Origin: Tretioscincus oriximinensis
Lineage: Eukaryota; Chordata; Lepidosauria; Squamata; Gymnophthalmidae
Assembly (NCBI GenBank): GCA_022410635.1
Contig: JAJVDF010000137.1
Location: 1,449,652 to 1,513,651, forward strand
Direction of reading: 5' to 3'
Length of the DNA stretch: 64,000 bases
Made by a program: the position numbers and the translations under genes. The notes below the pieces were generated by a model, which saw only the letters and a program-made list of their open reading frames with translations, was not told the DNA's origin and searched no databases. Shown here piece by piece: positions 52,103-62,874 of the stretch; the first letter of the stretch is position 1; the number at the start of each line of letters is the position of its first letter.

Positions 52103-52990
52103 GTCTTCTCCTCCTCCTCTCTCTCTGACCCTCAGAAAGGGGCCTTTTTTCAGCCAAAGGCAGGTTAAATGTGGTCTAATCGTCTCCCCCAGGCGTGTCC
52201 AGACTTTTTCTGCCCAAGCAGTGAGCACTATTGGGCCTTAGAACCTAGCGATGAAGGCCAAGGCTTTCTTAGCTTCATGGATTCAACCAAATAAAAAGTA
52301 CCTCCAAGGTGACTTTGGGCCTTTCTACACTGGGCAGTAGATAGGTCAATGGTCTACTTTTGGGTCTCTTCCATCACCACACTAGCAAGGACAAGNGACC
52401 TTTATATTCCCAGTATGCTCCATCCACATAACCTGGAGTATAAACTGCTCTAGAGCATGCAAATGACATGTTGGTTTAATCCAGTCATTTGCTAAAGGGC
52501 AACATATGGAGGCATGCCTTCATGTGGTCCAGAATGTCACGTGGGAACCAGTTCTTCAGCCCAGGATATCACTGGGGGTGCATTCTGATGACCTGGGGTG
52601 CCACACTGAACCCAACTTGAAGCTCTCCCTGGAGAAAGCAAAATGGCGTCTTCACTCCTGGGGACCTCATGTGAGCATCATGCTCCCCATGTGGGGGGTG
52701 CTTTGCACCTTCTAGAAGGGCTTTGTGAGGTAGGTGGAGACCTGGCTGCAGATGGGGTCCATCACTCTGCCTCTCTTCCTCCCATGAACATTCTAGAAAA
52801 AGATGGATTGGAAGTGGCTTAAGAGCATAAGGGCCACATTCTGCCACCTCTAAAATGCTTTTGGGCAGCTTTTGTTTTGCCGTTTCACTCCAGGATTGGC
52901 TAAAGTGTGCGTAGTTTGTTACTGCAACCTTGAAGGACCTTCCTTGCCACTAGCTTCAAATTATGAAACCAGCAATGCAATGACTTTAAT
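52103..52990. other. No gene recognised
   Basis: A phrase at 52315-52370 (GGGCCTTTCTACACTGGGCA) may be a worn end of the palindromic repeat. Nothing else is assignable. Confidence 0.3.
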
Positions 52991-53118
52991 CTGCTCTTTG
53001 ATTGAAGAGATAAGTTCCCTGACTCACTTTTATTTTTCTACGTTTATTTTTCTACGCTCTTTTATTGTTGTTACCTGAGACCTTCAGTTATAGGATGGGA
53101 TAAATGAATGAATGAATT
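52991..53118 (+). mobile_element. L2 LINE 3' terminus
   Basis: TTTTATTGTTGTTACCTGAG, ACCTTCAGTTATAGGATGGG, ATAAATGAATGAATG: L2 end with AATG-type tail. Confidence 0.6.
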
Positions 53119-53174
53119 TCTACTTAGGATCTTTGATCTCTGTGCTTCTGGTCCCAAAGGTCAAAAATACTTCT

Positions 53175-53300
53175 GGTTTTTGGCCTGTCCACACGGAGCC
53201 TTATTCTGGGTAACAGGGCAGAGCATGGCCCTTTACATGCCATTCAGGCCTGCCATAGTCTACACTAGCATGTGGATGGCAGGCTCCTGTTCCAAGATAA
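53175..53300. repeat. Palindromic repeat, nearly complete copy
   Basis: GGCCTGTCCACACGGAGCCT, TATTCTGGGTAACAGG, TTACATGCCATTCAGGCCTG, CCATAGTCTACACTAGCATG, TGGATGGCAGGCTCCTGTTC. It directly abuts the tail of the reverse CR1 at 53293. Confidence 0.75.
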
Positions 53301-53516
53301 GAACATAAGGAGAACCCTGCTTCAATGGGTCAAAGCTCATCTGCTTTCCACACAAGAGAAATTGCCTCTGGGAAGTCTGAAGCAGAAGAAGTCTGTTCTC
53401 CAATCCCTGCAAATGGCATTTCAGAACCATATTGCCTGTTGCTCCATCCCAGAGGCAGGGTTAGGAGACCCATCCTGGTAGCTACTTATACTCCTGGCTT
53501 CCATGAATTTGTCTAA
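53293..53516 (-). mobile_element. CR1 LINE 3' end
   Basis: Plus strand GATAAGAACATAAGGAGAAC, AAGAGAAATTGCCTCTGGGA, TTGCCTGTTGCTCCATCCCA, TACTCCTGGCTTCCATGAAT, TTGTCTAACTTG: reverse CR1 3' UTR with the ORF2 end. Confidence 0.83.
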
Positions 53517-53635
53517 CTTGTTTTGATACTGTTTAAATATGTCAATTTTGTATTGTTTTTATTGTTGGCTGCCCTGAGACCTTCAAGAATAGGGTGAGGT
53601 ATAAGCATAAAGAAAGACAGACAGACATATATCCA
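53517..53635 (+). mobile_element. L2 LINE 3' end
   Basis: TTTGATACTGTTTAAATATG, TTGTATTGTTTTTATTGTTG, GCTGCCCTGAGACCTTCAAG, GGGTGAGGTATAAGCATAAA, tail AGACAGACAGACA. Confidence 0.72.
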
Positions 53636-54194
53636 GGTCGGGAAGGGTTATGAAAAGAAAGCAGAATTGAAACGTCGTCTTGGAGATTGTTTCATTCTAA
53701 TAATCAAAGGCCTCTGCAGTCTTTAGCTGTGTTCTCACTTCTTTGCCTGACATGCGGCAACCCTTTCAAAGGAATCTGCCATGTCACTCAAGCTGTGGGA
53801 TGCTGTCAGATCTCTACAAAGATCCATTGTTCTTTGGTGTGTTATCTTGTCCTTCAGGGTCAGCCTGTAATCTCAAGCTTAAGAATTTAGTCTTCTACAA
53901 AATATCCCTGGTAAAATGACAATTTTCCAAGAAGCTTTGAATGTGTCCTGGGTTTATGACACAATGAAAGCTGCAGCTGATTAAACTAAAGCCCAGATCA
54001 AAACCTGCTTCACAAGCTTACCTGAACACTTACACCTGGCAGAAGTATAAGAAACCCAACTGCGACATCAGCCCTTTTGTTGAGCTGGCCCAGAGTCTTA
54101 AGAGACAAGAACTACGTGCTCAGTTCTGCCTTTCTATACTTTTCTGGAGTTCAGCAGAAGAAGGAAAAACTCAACTCTTGACATGCACATGAAT
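53636..54194. other. No gene recognised
   Basis: Nothing assignable on either strand. Confidence 0.3.
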
Positions 54195-54362
54195 CAGACA
54201 AGGGCCTGCCATAGCCTATACTGGCATGTGGATAGCCAGATGGGGTTTGTTAAACTGCACCTGGACAATCTGAAGCAGAAGAAGGCAAAATCCTCACCTG
54301 TTCTCAACACTTGGAATAGGGATCTGCCACTTGCATGCTAGTCTAGATTACGGCAGTTCTTT
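54195..54362 (-). repeat. CR1 3' UTR segment between two palindrome pieces
   Basis: Plus strand: GGGCCTGCCATAGCCTATAC, TGGCATGTGGATAGCCAGAT (palindrome half), then AAACTGCACCTGGACAATCT, GAAGCAGAAGAAGGCAAAAT, CCTCACCTGTTCTCAAC (reverse CR1 3' UTR), then CTTGGAATAGGGATCTGCCA, CTTGCATGCTAGTCTAGATT (other palindrome half). The CTTGGAATA/GGATCTGC junction also occurs at 60020. Confidence 0.7.
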
Positions 54363-54639
54363 TTTTCCTTCTTTAATCTAAAAACTATGAGCATTAAATG
54401 TCCGTTCTGCCATTCATCCCTTTCTCTTTTTCATGAAAGAGAGAGGGGGGGGGGCTATCATAATGAAATGCTGTATATTGACTTAAATGCCAAGGTATCA
54501 AGAGTTTTTTTAATCTTCATCTGATCTACCATGTCATGTGTGCAGCTGAGAACATGACACCACCCTAACTGCCACTGCTGATAAATCACATCTTTGTTGA
54601 GGAAGCGCTGAAATAATTCCTTATTTCACATTCAGTGAA
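54363..54639. other. No gene recognised
   Basis: AT-rich, with a poly-G run at 54447-54455. Confidence 0.3.
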
Positions 54640-55245
54640 GCCGCTCTCCCAGTTCACTTAAGCGGCTGCTAAATAGAGACGTGATCAAACCACCCCAAGA
54701 GTCCGTGAAATCCCCCTGTACAACTCTTGGAAACCACGACACCAAATACTTGACCTCTTGTTCAAGGAGCTTCTTCATCCTGGATGGGAAATTGAGGTCT
54801 CTGGGTAAAACTTTTCGCAACTCAGGTTTGCAGCATTTAGGGCATATAATCAGGTGTATAATCCACCAGGGCCCTTCTTGAGATCCTATTAATTAAAGTT
54901 CAGCATTTCATTTATTACGATGATAAAGTGAAGCTTCGCTGGAGCTGTCACAGTTGGATTAAAGGACCAAACGAGGCTTTAGTAAGTTTCATTAAGTTGA
55001 ACAAACGAGGCCATATGAAAGAGATGTGGGTGATGAAATTTGACTTGGGTTGAAGACACATTTGTAGGGGTCTTTGGATAATGGACTTAGCGACTTCCAT
55101 CCGCCTCATGAGATCACCAAGTGCTGTCCATATCACCACAAGAATTGATAAGGACTTCAAAATGAAACTGGACTGAGTTAGGAGGACTGATACAGGTGAG
55201 CCAAGGACTAACATATTGGTCCCAAAGGCAACAAAGGAGAAGTGC
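54640..55245 (-). other. Unassigned, possibly old coding sequence downstream of a CR1 fragment
   Basis: The minus-strand frame 55245-54948 continues without a stop from the CR1 reverse transcriptase (KWQMHF) into VLLTQSSFILKSLSILVVIW, then PKSNFITHISFIWPRLFNLM. The frame 54820-54632 gives KKLLEQEVKYLVSWFPRVVQ. Neither looks like CR1. It may be another transposon protein or chance. The break in CR1 homology at about 55245 is sharp. Confidence 0.3.
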
Positions 55246-56170
55246 ATTTGCCACTTTGATGCCCACTCACCCAATTTCAATAAATCACTCTGGAGTGCCT
55301 TACAATCATTTTCAGTTTTCACTACCCTGAAGAGTTTAGTGGTGTCAGCAAACTTGGCTACTTCACTATTTACCTCAGCATCCAGATCATTTATAAACAT
55401 ATTGAAAAGCAAGGGTCCCAGTACAGACCCCTGGGTACCCCACTTCTTACCTCTTTCCATTTATAACTCCCGTCTGTTTTCTATCTTTTAGCCAGTTTCC
55501 AATCCAGGACAAAGTCTGTCCGCTTATACCATGAGTGTGGAGCTTTTTTAGGAGCCTTTGATGAAGGACTTTATCAAAAGCCTTCTGAAAATCTAGATAG
55601 ACAATATCAACTGGATCCCTTTTATCTACATGTTTGTTAACACTCTCATAGAATTCTAACAAGTTAGTAAGGCATGATTTATCTTTGCAGAAGCCATGCG
55701 TGCTTCTCCATGTGTTTAGTAAGTTTGTCCTTAATTATGGTTTCCAACTGTTTACCTGGAACTTATGTTAAACTGACGGGTCTATAATTTCCGGGATCAC
55801 CCCGGGATCCTTTTTTGAAGGTTGGTGTCACGTTAGCTACCCTCCAATCTACTGGTACTATGCCTAATCTTAAGGAAAGATTAAATATTTTGGTTAGAAG
55901 TTCAGCAATTTCACATTTGAGTTCTTTATTAATTCTTGGACAAATGCCTTCTAGCCCTGGGTATTTATTAATGCTCAGCTTATTAAGGCTAGCAAGGACC
56001 TCCTCCCTTGTTATCTCTATCCAGTTTAATTCCTCTGTTGTTCTTCCTGAGAAGACTAAATCTGTTGTGGGTAAATACCCTCTGTCTTCTTCAGTGAAAA
56101 CTGAAGCAAAAAATTCATTTAACCTCTCTGCAATCTCCATGTCCTCCTTGATTATGCCTTTTGTTCATTG
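55246..56170 (-). mobile_element. CR1 LINE reverse transcriptase fragment, inactive
   Basis: Minus-strand order: EIAERLNEFFASVFTEEDRG, ITREEVLASLNKLSI, PVDWRVANVTPTFKKGSRGD, YRPVSLT, HGFCKDKSCLTNL in another frame, VDIVYLDFQKAFDKVLHQRL, then GTQGSVLGPLLFNMFINDLD and EVAKFADTTKLF. The catalytic FADD motif has become FADT, and the frame is broken several times. It is truncated both 5' and, unusually for CR1, 3', where non-CR1 sequence begins. Confidence 0.88.
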
Positions 56171-56189
56171 CTATCTAGTGGTCCGACTG

Positions 56190-56560
56190 CTTATACATGC
56201 TGCCCACCATTGGCTAAGCGACAAATCCCATCATTCCTTTCTACCGAGCAGGTGATCTTGCTTGATGTCAGAGTGCCTGTGGACTGTTTCATTCACATGT
56301 GGATTTCTGTGTTCTTTTGCCTCAGTTAATGCAACTGCTACATGTAAGGTGGACAATTGTTCCTGGAGGGACTTCAGGTTGTCACAGATGGTTACCCCCC
56401 TGCACCAAGAGTTTGCCTGCCCTTGCAGAGATTGCCTGGACTGCACTCCTGCAGGGATCAGCTGTTGGCTGCCATTCTGTTTTCGTCCATCATCCCCAAA
56501 TTTTGAGAGACTGCTAGAAGTCCTTCCCTTCACTGCTCTGCTTCTTCCTGTGTACATTCA
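56190..56560 (-). other. Open frame next to CR1, perhaps ORF1-like
   Basis: The minus strand encodes CDNLKSLQEQLSTLHVAVAL, then TEAKEHRNPHVNETVH, with possible coiled-coil character. It lies immediately 5' of the CR1 fragment, where ORF1 or 5' sequence could lie, but the similarity is only general. Confidence 0.25.
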
Positions 56561-56589
56561 GTAGGATTAAGCAGCTGATGCTATAGCTG

Positions 56590-57172
56590 GCATGAATGGC
56601 TCAGTCGCTCAGGAGACGGTCTCTCATCTGGAAGGTGGGGTTTCACAGCCCTGTGTCAGATGTGGGGAGGGGTGAGCACCTTCCACTAGCCTGTAGCTCT
56701 AGCCAACCCAGCTATTCAAAAGCATGAATTGCAAGAAATTGCAACTGACTACAAAAAAATGTAGATGACTGCAATTAGTTACGTGGGAACCACCATAGTC
56801 TGGTGGGGAAGATAGAATATCAGCCTTAAGGCAAAATACCCTTGGAAGCCGCTTTGAGTCCCTTTGAAAGGTGCGAAAAGCGGGGTATAAGAACCCAGTT
56901 CTTCTTCTTCTTCTTCTTCTTCTTCTTTTTCTTCTTCTTTCTTCTTCTTTCTTCTTCTTTCTTCTTCTTTCTTCTTCTTTCTTCTTCTTTCTTCTTCTTT
57001 CTTCTTCTTTCTTCTTCTTTCTTCTTCTTTCTTCTTTCTTCTTTCTTCTTTCTTCTTTCTTCTTTCTTCTTTCTTCTTTCTTCTTTCTTCTTTCTTCTTT
57101 CTTCTTTCTTCTTTCTTCTTTCTTCTTTCTTCTTTCTTCTTCCTTCTTCCTTCTTCCTTCTTCCTTCTTCCT
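56590..57172 (+). mobile_element. tRNA-derived SINE with 275-bp structured TTC array
   Basis: Head TGGCTCAGTCGCTCAGGAGA is A-box-like and GGTTTCACAGCCCTGTGTCA covers the B-box. Body CACCTTCCACTAGCCTGTAG, GGGGAAGATAGAATATCAGC, CGAAAAGCGGGGTATAAGAA. The tail starts as TTC repeats at 56898, becomes a 10-bp CTTCTTCTTT unit (about 56930-57025), then a 7-bp CTTCTTT unit (to about 57138), then CTTCCTT. The best-preserved member of the family at 17782 and 37478. Confidence 0.9.
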
Positions 57173-57649
57173 CATGCTCACTGAAGATCAGGGCAAAGGG
57201 ATCAAGTGTCAGGGCTTGAAGTCTTTGCATCTCTTACAGAGAATGTCCAGATTCCTTGAACATCATGCTATGAAAGCGGCACAGAGCAAGCTGGCAACAA
57301 AAAAAAATAATGTTTCTCGCACTAGCATTCCCGTGTCTCCCCCAATCATGTGCTTTTGCCAACATCCACGGGGATGGAAATGACCTTCTCCTTGGAAGGT
57401 AGGAAGCTGTTCAATCAAGCATGAGACAGGGTTCACATTCCACGCACACACCTTTTTCAACAAATAATCTGAGTTGCAGAATGGCTTCCCTGTCCATGCA
57501 AACTAGGTAAATGAGTGGGTAGGAAAAGCAGAAATTTGACGGCAATGAATAAGAGCCAAAGCACCTTTAAGTACAATGATTTGAAGTCTGGCGATTTCTG
57601 GATCATTGAGGAAAACTGAACACCATAGAGTCATAATTCTCCCCTAAGG
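57173..57649. other. No gene recognised
   Basis: Nothing assignable on either strand. Confidence 0.3.
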
Positions 57650-57742
57650 CTCCATCCTACTAAGCCGTATTCAGGGCTCCATCTCAGAGCTTGGCCATCC
57701 ACATGCCAGTGTAGACTATGGCAGGCCCCGTTGCTTGCAGGG
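57650..57742. repeat. Palindromic repeat, left half
   Basis: CTAAGCCGTATTCAGGGCTC, CATCTCAGAGCTTGGCCATC, CACATGCCAGTGTAGACTAT, GGCAGGCCCCGTTG: one clean arm. Confidence 0.7.
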
Positions 57743-59665
57743 AAAGAGAGTTCCTTGCTTCAACGTGAAGGAGAAGGAGGCATCTTCTCATCAGCAATTA
57801 CAAATACCTCCCACACCAGCCTTGTAGCAAATCATCTTGCCAGGTGAAGGGAATGTTTCCATATTAATCTGTCTCACTTGAGAATCCTTGAACATCTGCT
57901 ACTGAAACCTCCTGTGTTGCTGAGGATTGTGGGAAGTGTTCAAAGGAGGCCCTCTGGTTCCTTGTGGGAAGAAGCTCCCCCTTTGCTAAGTGTTCTAAAT
58001 GAACTGAGGGAACGTCCCAAGGAACCATAATATTCTCTTTAACAGCAATGCATTTTAATGAAGAGAATTGTGCCTTCTAGAGAAACTTCTAATCAAGAAA
58101 TCCCTGATATATTTCACAGTACGATTTGGAAAGAATGATGGAAAAGTCTATTTGTGCATTAAAGGTTTCCAATTTGCCGTCTTTCTTTCAAGCCAGAGTG
58201 GGTTCCAGCAATGATGGGAGCTCCCAGAACCAAAACATCTGACCAGTAGCCTTAAAATCTCAGAGGAGAGGGGTTTTTATGACACCACTTCCTAGGAATG
58301 ACAAGAAGTGTCATCACCCTGGGCACCATTTCCCTGGAAGCAAATACCGGAAATGACATCAAAATGTAACCCTGCACGAGATCCCAGATCTCATGTGAAT
58401 GTACATTATCCCATGGACTGCATGAGATTCTCATGCAACTACCATCATTGGGTTATATGAGGGGNTACAATCACACCTCCATGGCACAGTTGCACCACAG
58501 CAGCTCTCGCGTGGTGAGAAGCTTCCACCCTCCCAGGTCTACCTGTGGTGCAGGCTGGGAGCTGCATGAAGTCTCCAGAAGAGGTTGCCCACTGCCCACT
58601 GCTCACACTACACTTCCCAGTGGGCTCCACTGAAAGCATCACTTTCCCAGGCATGTGACATCCTCTTCCAGTCACCATTTTATCTGCTGGTTGTCAAGAG
58701 GATGTCCAGTAGTCCCTCCCACTAGTGGATAGTTTGTTGTCAGTATCAGATCCATTCACCTCTCACCCTCGAAGATTCTTGCCCAAATTATTCACACATC
58801 AAAGACTTTCTGCAATAGCACTTTAGTAAAACCCTAAATCCGTCAATTTATATAACAGCCAAGTGTGCAAAAGAAACAGAAATTCAACTTGCAAGTGGAC
58901 TGTTGCATCAGTAGGAATGGACGCAATCAGCAGCTGGACACAGAGCCTTGGAATAGATTGTAAACGTAGAAACAAAGGGAATTAAAACCGGTCAAGCAAT
59001 AAGCCAGGATATCAGTAAATACAGCCACAAACAACGTTCCCAGCGTGGCTGCAGCATCAGTTTGCACAAGGCATTGCATTGTTAGCATCCCCCCCACCCC
59101 CCATCCCTTTTCTGAAAAGCCTCCCTTGCTCGGTGCTTCTTTGAACATCTTTCTCTCTGGCACCACTTAGCCTGATGTTCTCCTGCAGTAAGATGTTTGA
59201 AGTCCCGTCTGTTTTGACAAGAAGCAGCCGGGGAGAATTCTGCCAAGGCAGGCTAGGTTTTTGCACTACAAGCAAAAAATGAGTCACCAACTTGCTCATG
59301 TCTGGCTGTGGTTGAGGGGGAAAAGAAGGAGACATTTGGGGGGATATAGTATGGAATTCGGTTTGAGAAGATTATATTTATTTCTGCACAGGCTCCTCAA
59401 AGACCCAGTTGTCAGGGAAGATCAAACAGCGGCTCAGGACAGGACCTGCTCATGGCAGCCCAATCGTGGTCGGCAAAAGATCAGAAAGCGGGAAAGCAGG
59501 CGGCACATGTGAAAGGGGGCGAAGGAAGATGCTGAAGGAGGCAACAGGTCCCCGAAACCATGTTTAGCTGATTTGTAGCCATGGAACAACCGTCTCTGAA
59601 AACATCCTTCGCATCACTGTGGGTGAATTACTGAACACAATTACCTTGGCACCGAGCGGTTGTTT
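57743..59665. other. Nearly 2 kb without a recognised feature
   Basis: No LINE, SINE or exon pattern identified on either strand. Confidence 0.35.
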
Positions 59666-59738
59666 GGATATGTTGCTCTGTTTTTAACGTTAACTGCCCT
59701 GAAACCTTCGGGAATGGAAATGCAAATAAATTCTGCAC
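59666..59738 (+). mobile_element. L2 LINE 3' terminus
   Basis: GTTGCTCTGTTTTTAACGTT, AACTGCCCTGAAACCTTCGG, GAATGGAAATGCAAATAAAT. Confidence 0.5.
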
Positions 59739-59904
59739 TGAAGACTCTTCCAGACTGGGAAGTGTCCCTTCCGCCCTCTGATGCAGCCCAAGGTTTGCTG
59801 TTCTGTTTGAACAAGTTCCCAAAGAGCTGTCATTTGGAGGGATCCATTGGATAAGATGTCTGCTTGCTCAGCATCGCAGATTATAACCCCAAATAGACGC
59901 CTGC

Positions 59905-60242
59905 CAGCCACATAAGCCCTGCTGAATGGGGCTGGGGCCCACCTGGTCCAGCACTCTGTCTCGCCCAGTGGCCCACCAATCGCACCTGGAACAGAAGGAG
60001 GCAAAACTTTCACCTGCCCTCAACTCTTGGAATAAGGATCTGCTAACCGCAAGCCAGTGCGAATGGGGCCTGCCATAACCTGTCCTGGGTTGTGGATGAG
60101 CCAATTGGTGTCTGCCATAGTCTACACTGGCCCCCCAAACTGGGCTGTCTGAAGCAGAAGAAGGCAAGACCTTCACCTGTTCTCAATGCCCTGCAAATGG
60201 CATTTCAGGAGTCCAGTCTGTGGCTCCATCCTGGAAGCACCA
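59905..60242 (-). mobile_element. CR1 LINE 3' UTR with internal palindrome
   Basis: Plus strand: CATAAGCCCTGCTGAATGGG, GTCCAGCACTCTGTCTCGCC, CAGTGGCCCACCAATCGCAC (CR1 end), AAAACTTTCACCTGCCCTCA, then palindrome TTGGAATAAGGATCTGCTAA, GGGGCCTGCCATAACCTGTC, GTCTGCCATAGTCTACACTG (60022-60130). Then a second GTCTGAAGCAGAAGAAGGCA, AGACCTTCACCTGTTCTCAA, TGCCCTGCAAATGGCATTTC of CR1. The clearest case of the palindrome inside a CR1 with the neighbouring CR1 segment on both sides. Confidence 0.85.
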
Positions 60243-60254
60243 AAAGATGGTGCA

Positions 60255-60338
60255 TTCTATGGCAGACCTCATGCACACCCTGCTGTAGTCTTCACTAGTA
60301 TCTAGCTGGCAGAACCCAATGCTAAAATATAAGGGCCA
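60255..60338. repeat. Palindromic repeat, worn copy
   Basis: TATGGCAGACCTCATGCACA, CCTGCTGTAGTCTTCACTAG, TATCTAGCTGGCAGAACCC, ATATAAGGGCC. Confidence 0.5.
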
Positions 60339-60985
60339 GAGCATCACCAAGAAAGGCTGCGTATATTTACTCCACGGAATGATTAAAAGGAAATATTTCA
60401 GCAGCCCATCTGTGATGAAGCAAATGGCTTGTCTGTTGCTTCTGAATATAGATAAGACTAAACGGCAAGTGAAAGAATTAGATTACCGTAATCTTTGGAA
60501 ATATTTCCCTGCGGAACAGGCATTTTCCCTGCATCACTAAATAACAGACTCTGGCCCCATCCAGATGAGCTATTTGTGACGCTATGGGAGCCACTTCTCC
60601 CAGGTTCCCCTCCAGTGCTCAGACACTCGCTAAAACATCCGTTTCAGCAGGTTCCCCTTCTAGTAGTTGCCTGCTGATTCCATGGCATGGCCTTCCATGT
60701 TCACCTATGATGCCTCCCCCTGGCCTGCATGTGAGAATTCAGCCACAATTTCAAAGGCTGCCAGGAATATGGTGACTTTCCTTGGACTTGCAAATGTGAT
60801 GGGATCTGTTCCTCGGCTTGATTCATGACGAAAGGGGATGTCTACGGTATCTAATGACAGATTCACAATTCGCTTCTCTCTTGAATCAAAGAAAACAGCC
60901 TGCCTGGATGTTGCCACTTGACCATTAAGGAACAAAAAGTATAAGCTGATTGAACTACAAATGTTTGATGTTTCCTCTGGTGAAA
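60339..60985. other. No gene recognised
   Basis: Nothing assignable on either strand. Confidence 0.3.
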
Positions 60986-61405
60986 AGTCCTAAGAACATA
61001 AGAGGAGCCCTGCTGAATGGGGCCAGAGCCCAGCTAGCTCTTCTGCCTCCCACAGTGGTCCACCAGTTGCCCCTGGGAGGTCTGAACAGAAGAAGGCAAA
61101 ACCCTCTCCTGTTCTCGGCACCCTGCCAAAGGCATTTCAGGAATCCTACGTGTTGCTCCATTCTGAAGGCAGTATCAAGAGATCCATCCCAGTAGCTATT
61201 TATACCCTTGGTGCCCATGAACTTGTCTAATCCTCTCTTAAAGCTATCCAGGCTGCTAGCTACCACCACCTATTTCTGGGAGTAAATGTCAAAAGCCGAT
61301 GATCCTCTGGGTGAAAAAATACTTTCCCTTGTCTGTTCTCACTCTTCTGCCCCATTTTTTCTCTGTTCACTTTATCCATCCTGTGCAAGATTCTATACAC
61401 GTCAA
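60986..61405 (-). mobile_element. CR1 LINE 3' end
   Basis: Plus strand TCCTAAGAACATAAGAGGAG, CCCTGCTGAATGGGGCCAGA, AGTTGCCCCTGGGAGGTCTG, GGCATTTCAGGAATCCTACG, TTGGTGCCCATGAACTTGTC, CTAGCTACCACCACCTATTT, CCCTTGTCTGTTCTCACTCT: ordinary CR1 3' UTR and ORF2 end, no palindrome. Confidence 0.9.
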
Positions 61406-62239
61406 TCCGTCTTCTGTAAGGGAAAAGCTCCCTCCCAGTTTCTATGTAGGAGCCCTAACCAATGCAGCATGGAAACTGGCCACACTGCAGGTGGATGGAC
61501 CCTGCCAGATTGCTAGGGCACCCAGTGCAAATGGAAAGCGAACTTCTGAATTGGAGCAAACGGCTGAAAGCTTCTGCCTCGTGCAATCACTTAAAACAGA
61601 ACAAGCAAATGGAAAGGGGAGATAAAAGACAGATGGGACTCAGTAACTTTTTCACAACTTTATGTGCGAGGATGTAAGAGAACATTTGCCACCAATCTGT
61701 TGGCGACGCTTTCGCTTACAAGGACTTTCTGTATGAATCTGAATGGAATGTCAAGGCAGCAACCTGATAATCTGAGAACAATCTCACAGTTCCAAGCGAA
61801 GCCATTAGTCATTTCAAATCCAAAGCACCCTAGCAAATGGCAGCACCCCAATCTCAGCTCAGGATCTTTCTGCTCAACCCATAGACAGAAAACAGCTGTG
61901 ATGGATGAAGGAGACGTTCCAAGTCTCCTGAAGAGAAGTATCGGAAACTAAGGGAGCGTCCCACCGACGCTCAGGGGTCCCACATAAACGCCGGGGTAAA
62001 ACTCTGCCTCTTTCTTGGAGGGAGAAGGCAGGCCTCTTCACCAGCTGCAGCTCCCAACCTCTGCAGCACTAGGAGGGAACCCCTTTTAGAAAGCGCAAAG
62101 TTTTATCTTGGGCAGGGGTACAGGCAGGGTTAATAATCAGCCTGCAAGTCCCATCCGTGATGCATTTGAGAACGAAAGAGAAACTTTACTTCCATACATA
62201 ATAATGCTTTTGAAGACCATCTTCTGGGGAGCTACAATT
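61406..62239. other. No gene recognised
   Basis: Nothing assignable on either strand. Confidence 0.3.
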
Positions 62240-62606
62240 AGAGCTGCAATATAGACCTGCCCGTGCCATAGGATCTGCAAGGGGGCCCCTCCTGGTTGCA
62301 CCACCCTTTTCAACAGCCAATGGCCTGGGAACCTGGGAAAGGTCCTCCTCAGTGGTTGCACCCAGTCTATGGAGTAGTCTCCCCTCGAGGCGCGTCAGTC
62401 GTCATCGCTGTACGGTTTTAGAAGATCCTTGAANACGCGTCTTTCACCTGGCCTTTGGCTGAAGAAATGTTATTCTCTTCCCACTTCTGGATGCTGTTTT
62501 TATATTGTTTTTAATGGAAATTTTGTATTGTTGCTTTTATTGTTGGCCATTCTGAGATGTTTGGATATAGGGCGGGGTATAAATGTAAATAAATAAATGA
62601 ATAAAT
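62240..62606 (+). mobile_element. L2 LINE 3' end
   Basis: GACCTGCCCGTGCCATAGGA, CCACCCTTTTCAACAGCCAA, TCCTCAGTGGTTGCACCCAG, TCGTCATCGCTGTACGGTTT, TAGAAGATCCTTGAANACGC, CTGGCCTTTGGCTGAAGAAA, GGGCGGGGTATAAATGTAAA and an AAAT tail that is interrupted by the next feature and resumes at 62827. Confidence 0.85.
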
Positions 62607-62826
62607 TAGGCTGACCAGATGACCCCTTTTGGGGTAGCCCTGAAAACCCAATTTTGGGGGGCCTCCCGGTTTTTTCTGAGGAAAAAAAATTCAAAAACAA
62701 AACAAAAAATCCCAAAAAAATCTTTCTTTGAAAATCTTTTCCTCAGCAAAAACTGGGAGGCCCCCCAAAATGGATTTTTCAGCCGCCACCTCCCCCCTGC
62801 CCCAAAGGGGTCATCTGGTCAGCCTA
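62607..62826. mobile_element. Foldback element, TAGGCTGACC family, copy 3
   Basis: 220 bp, termini TAGGCTGACCAGATGACCCC and GGGGTCATCTGGTCAGCCTA. Inner arms GGGGCCTCCCGGTTTTTTCT and CAAAAACTGGGAGGCCCCCC, A/T-only centre. It sits within the AAAT tail of an L2, so a duplication of AAAT-type bases cannot be distinguished. Confidence 0.85.
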
Positions 62827-62829
62827 AAA

Positions 62830-62872
<43 letters not shown>

Positions 62873-62874
62873 AT
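62827..62874. repeat. AAAT microsatellite
   Basis: About eleven AAAT units, the continuation of the L2 tail after the foldback insertion. Confidence 0.85.

Noticed and set aside
56699..57383. Long lysine/glutamate-rich and phenylalanine/leucine-rich open frames
   Set aside because: They are translations of the TTC array in a SINE tail and not genes.
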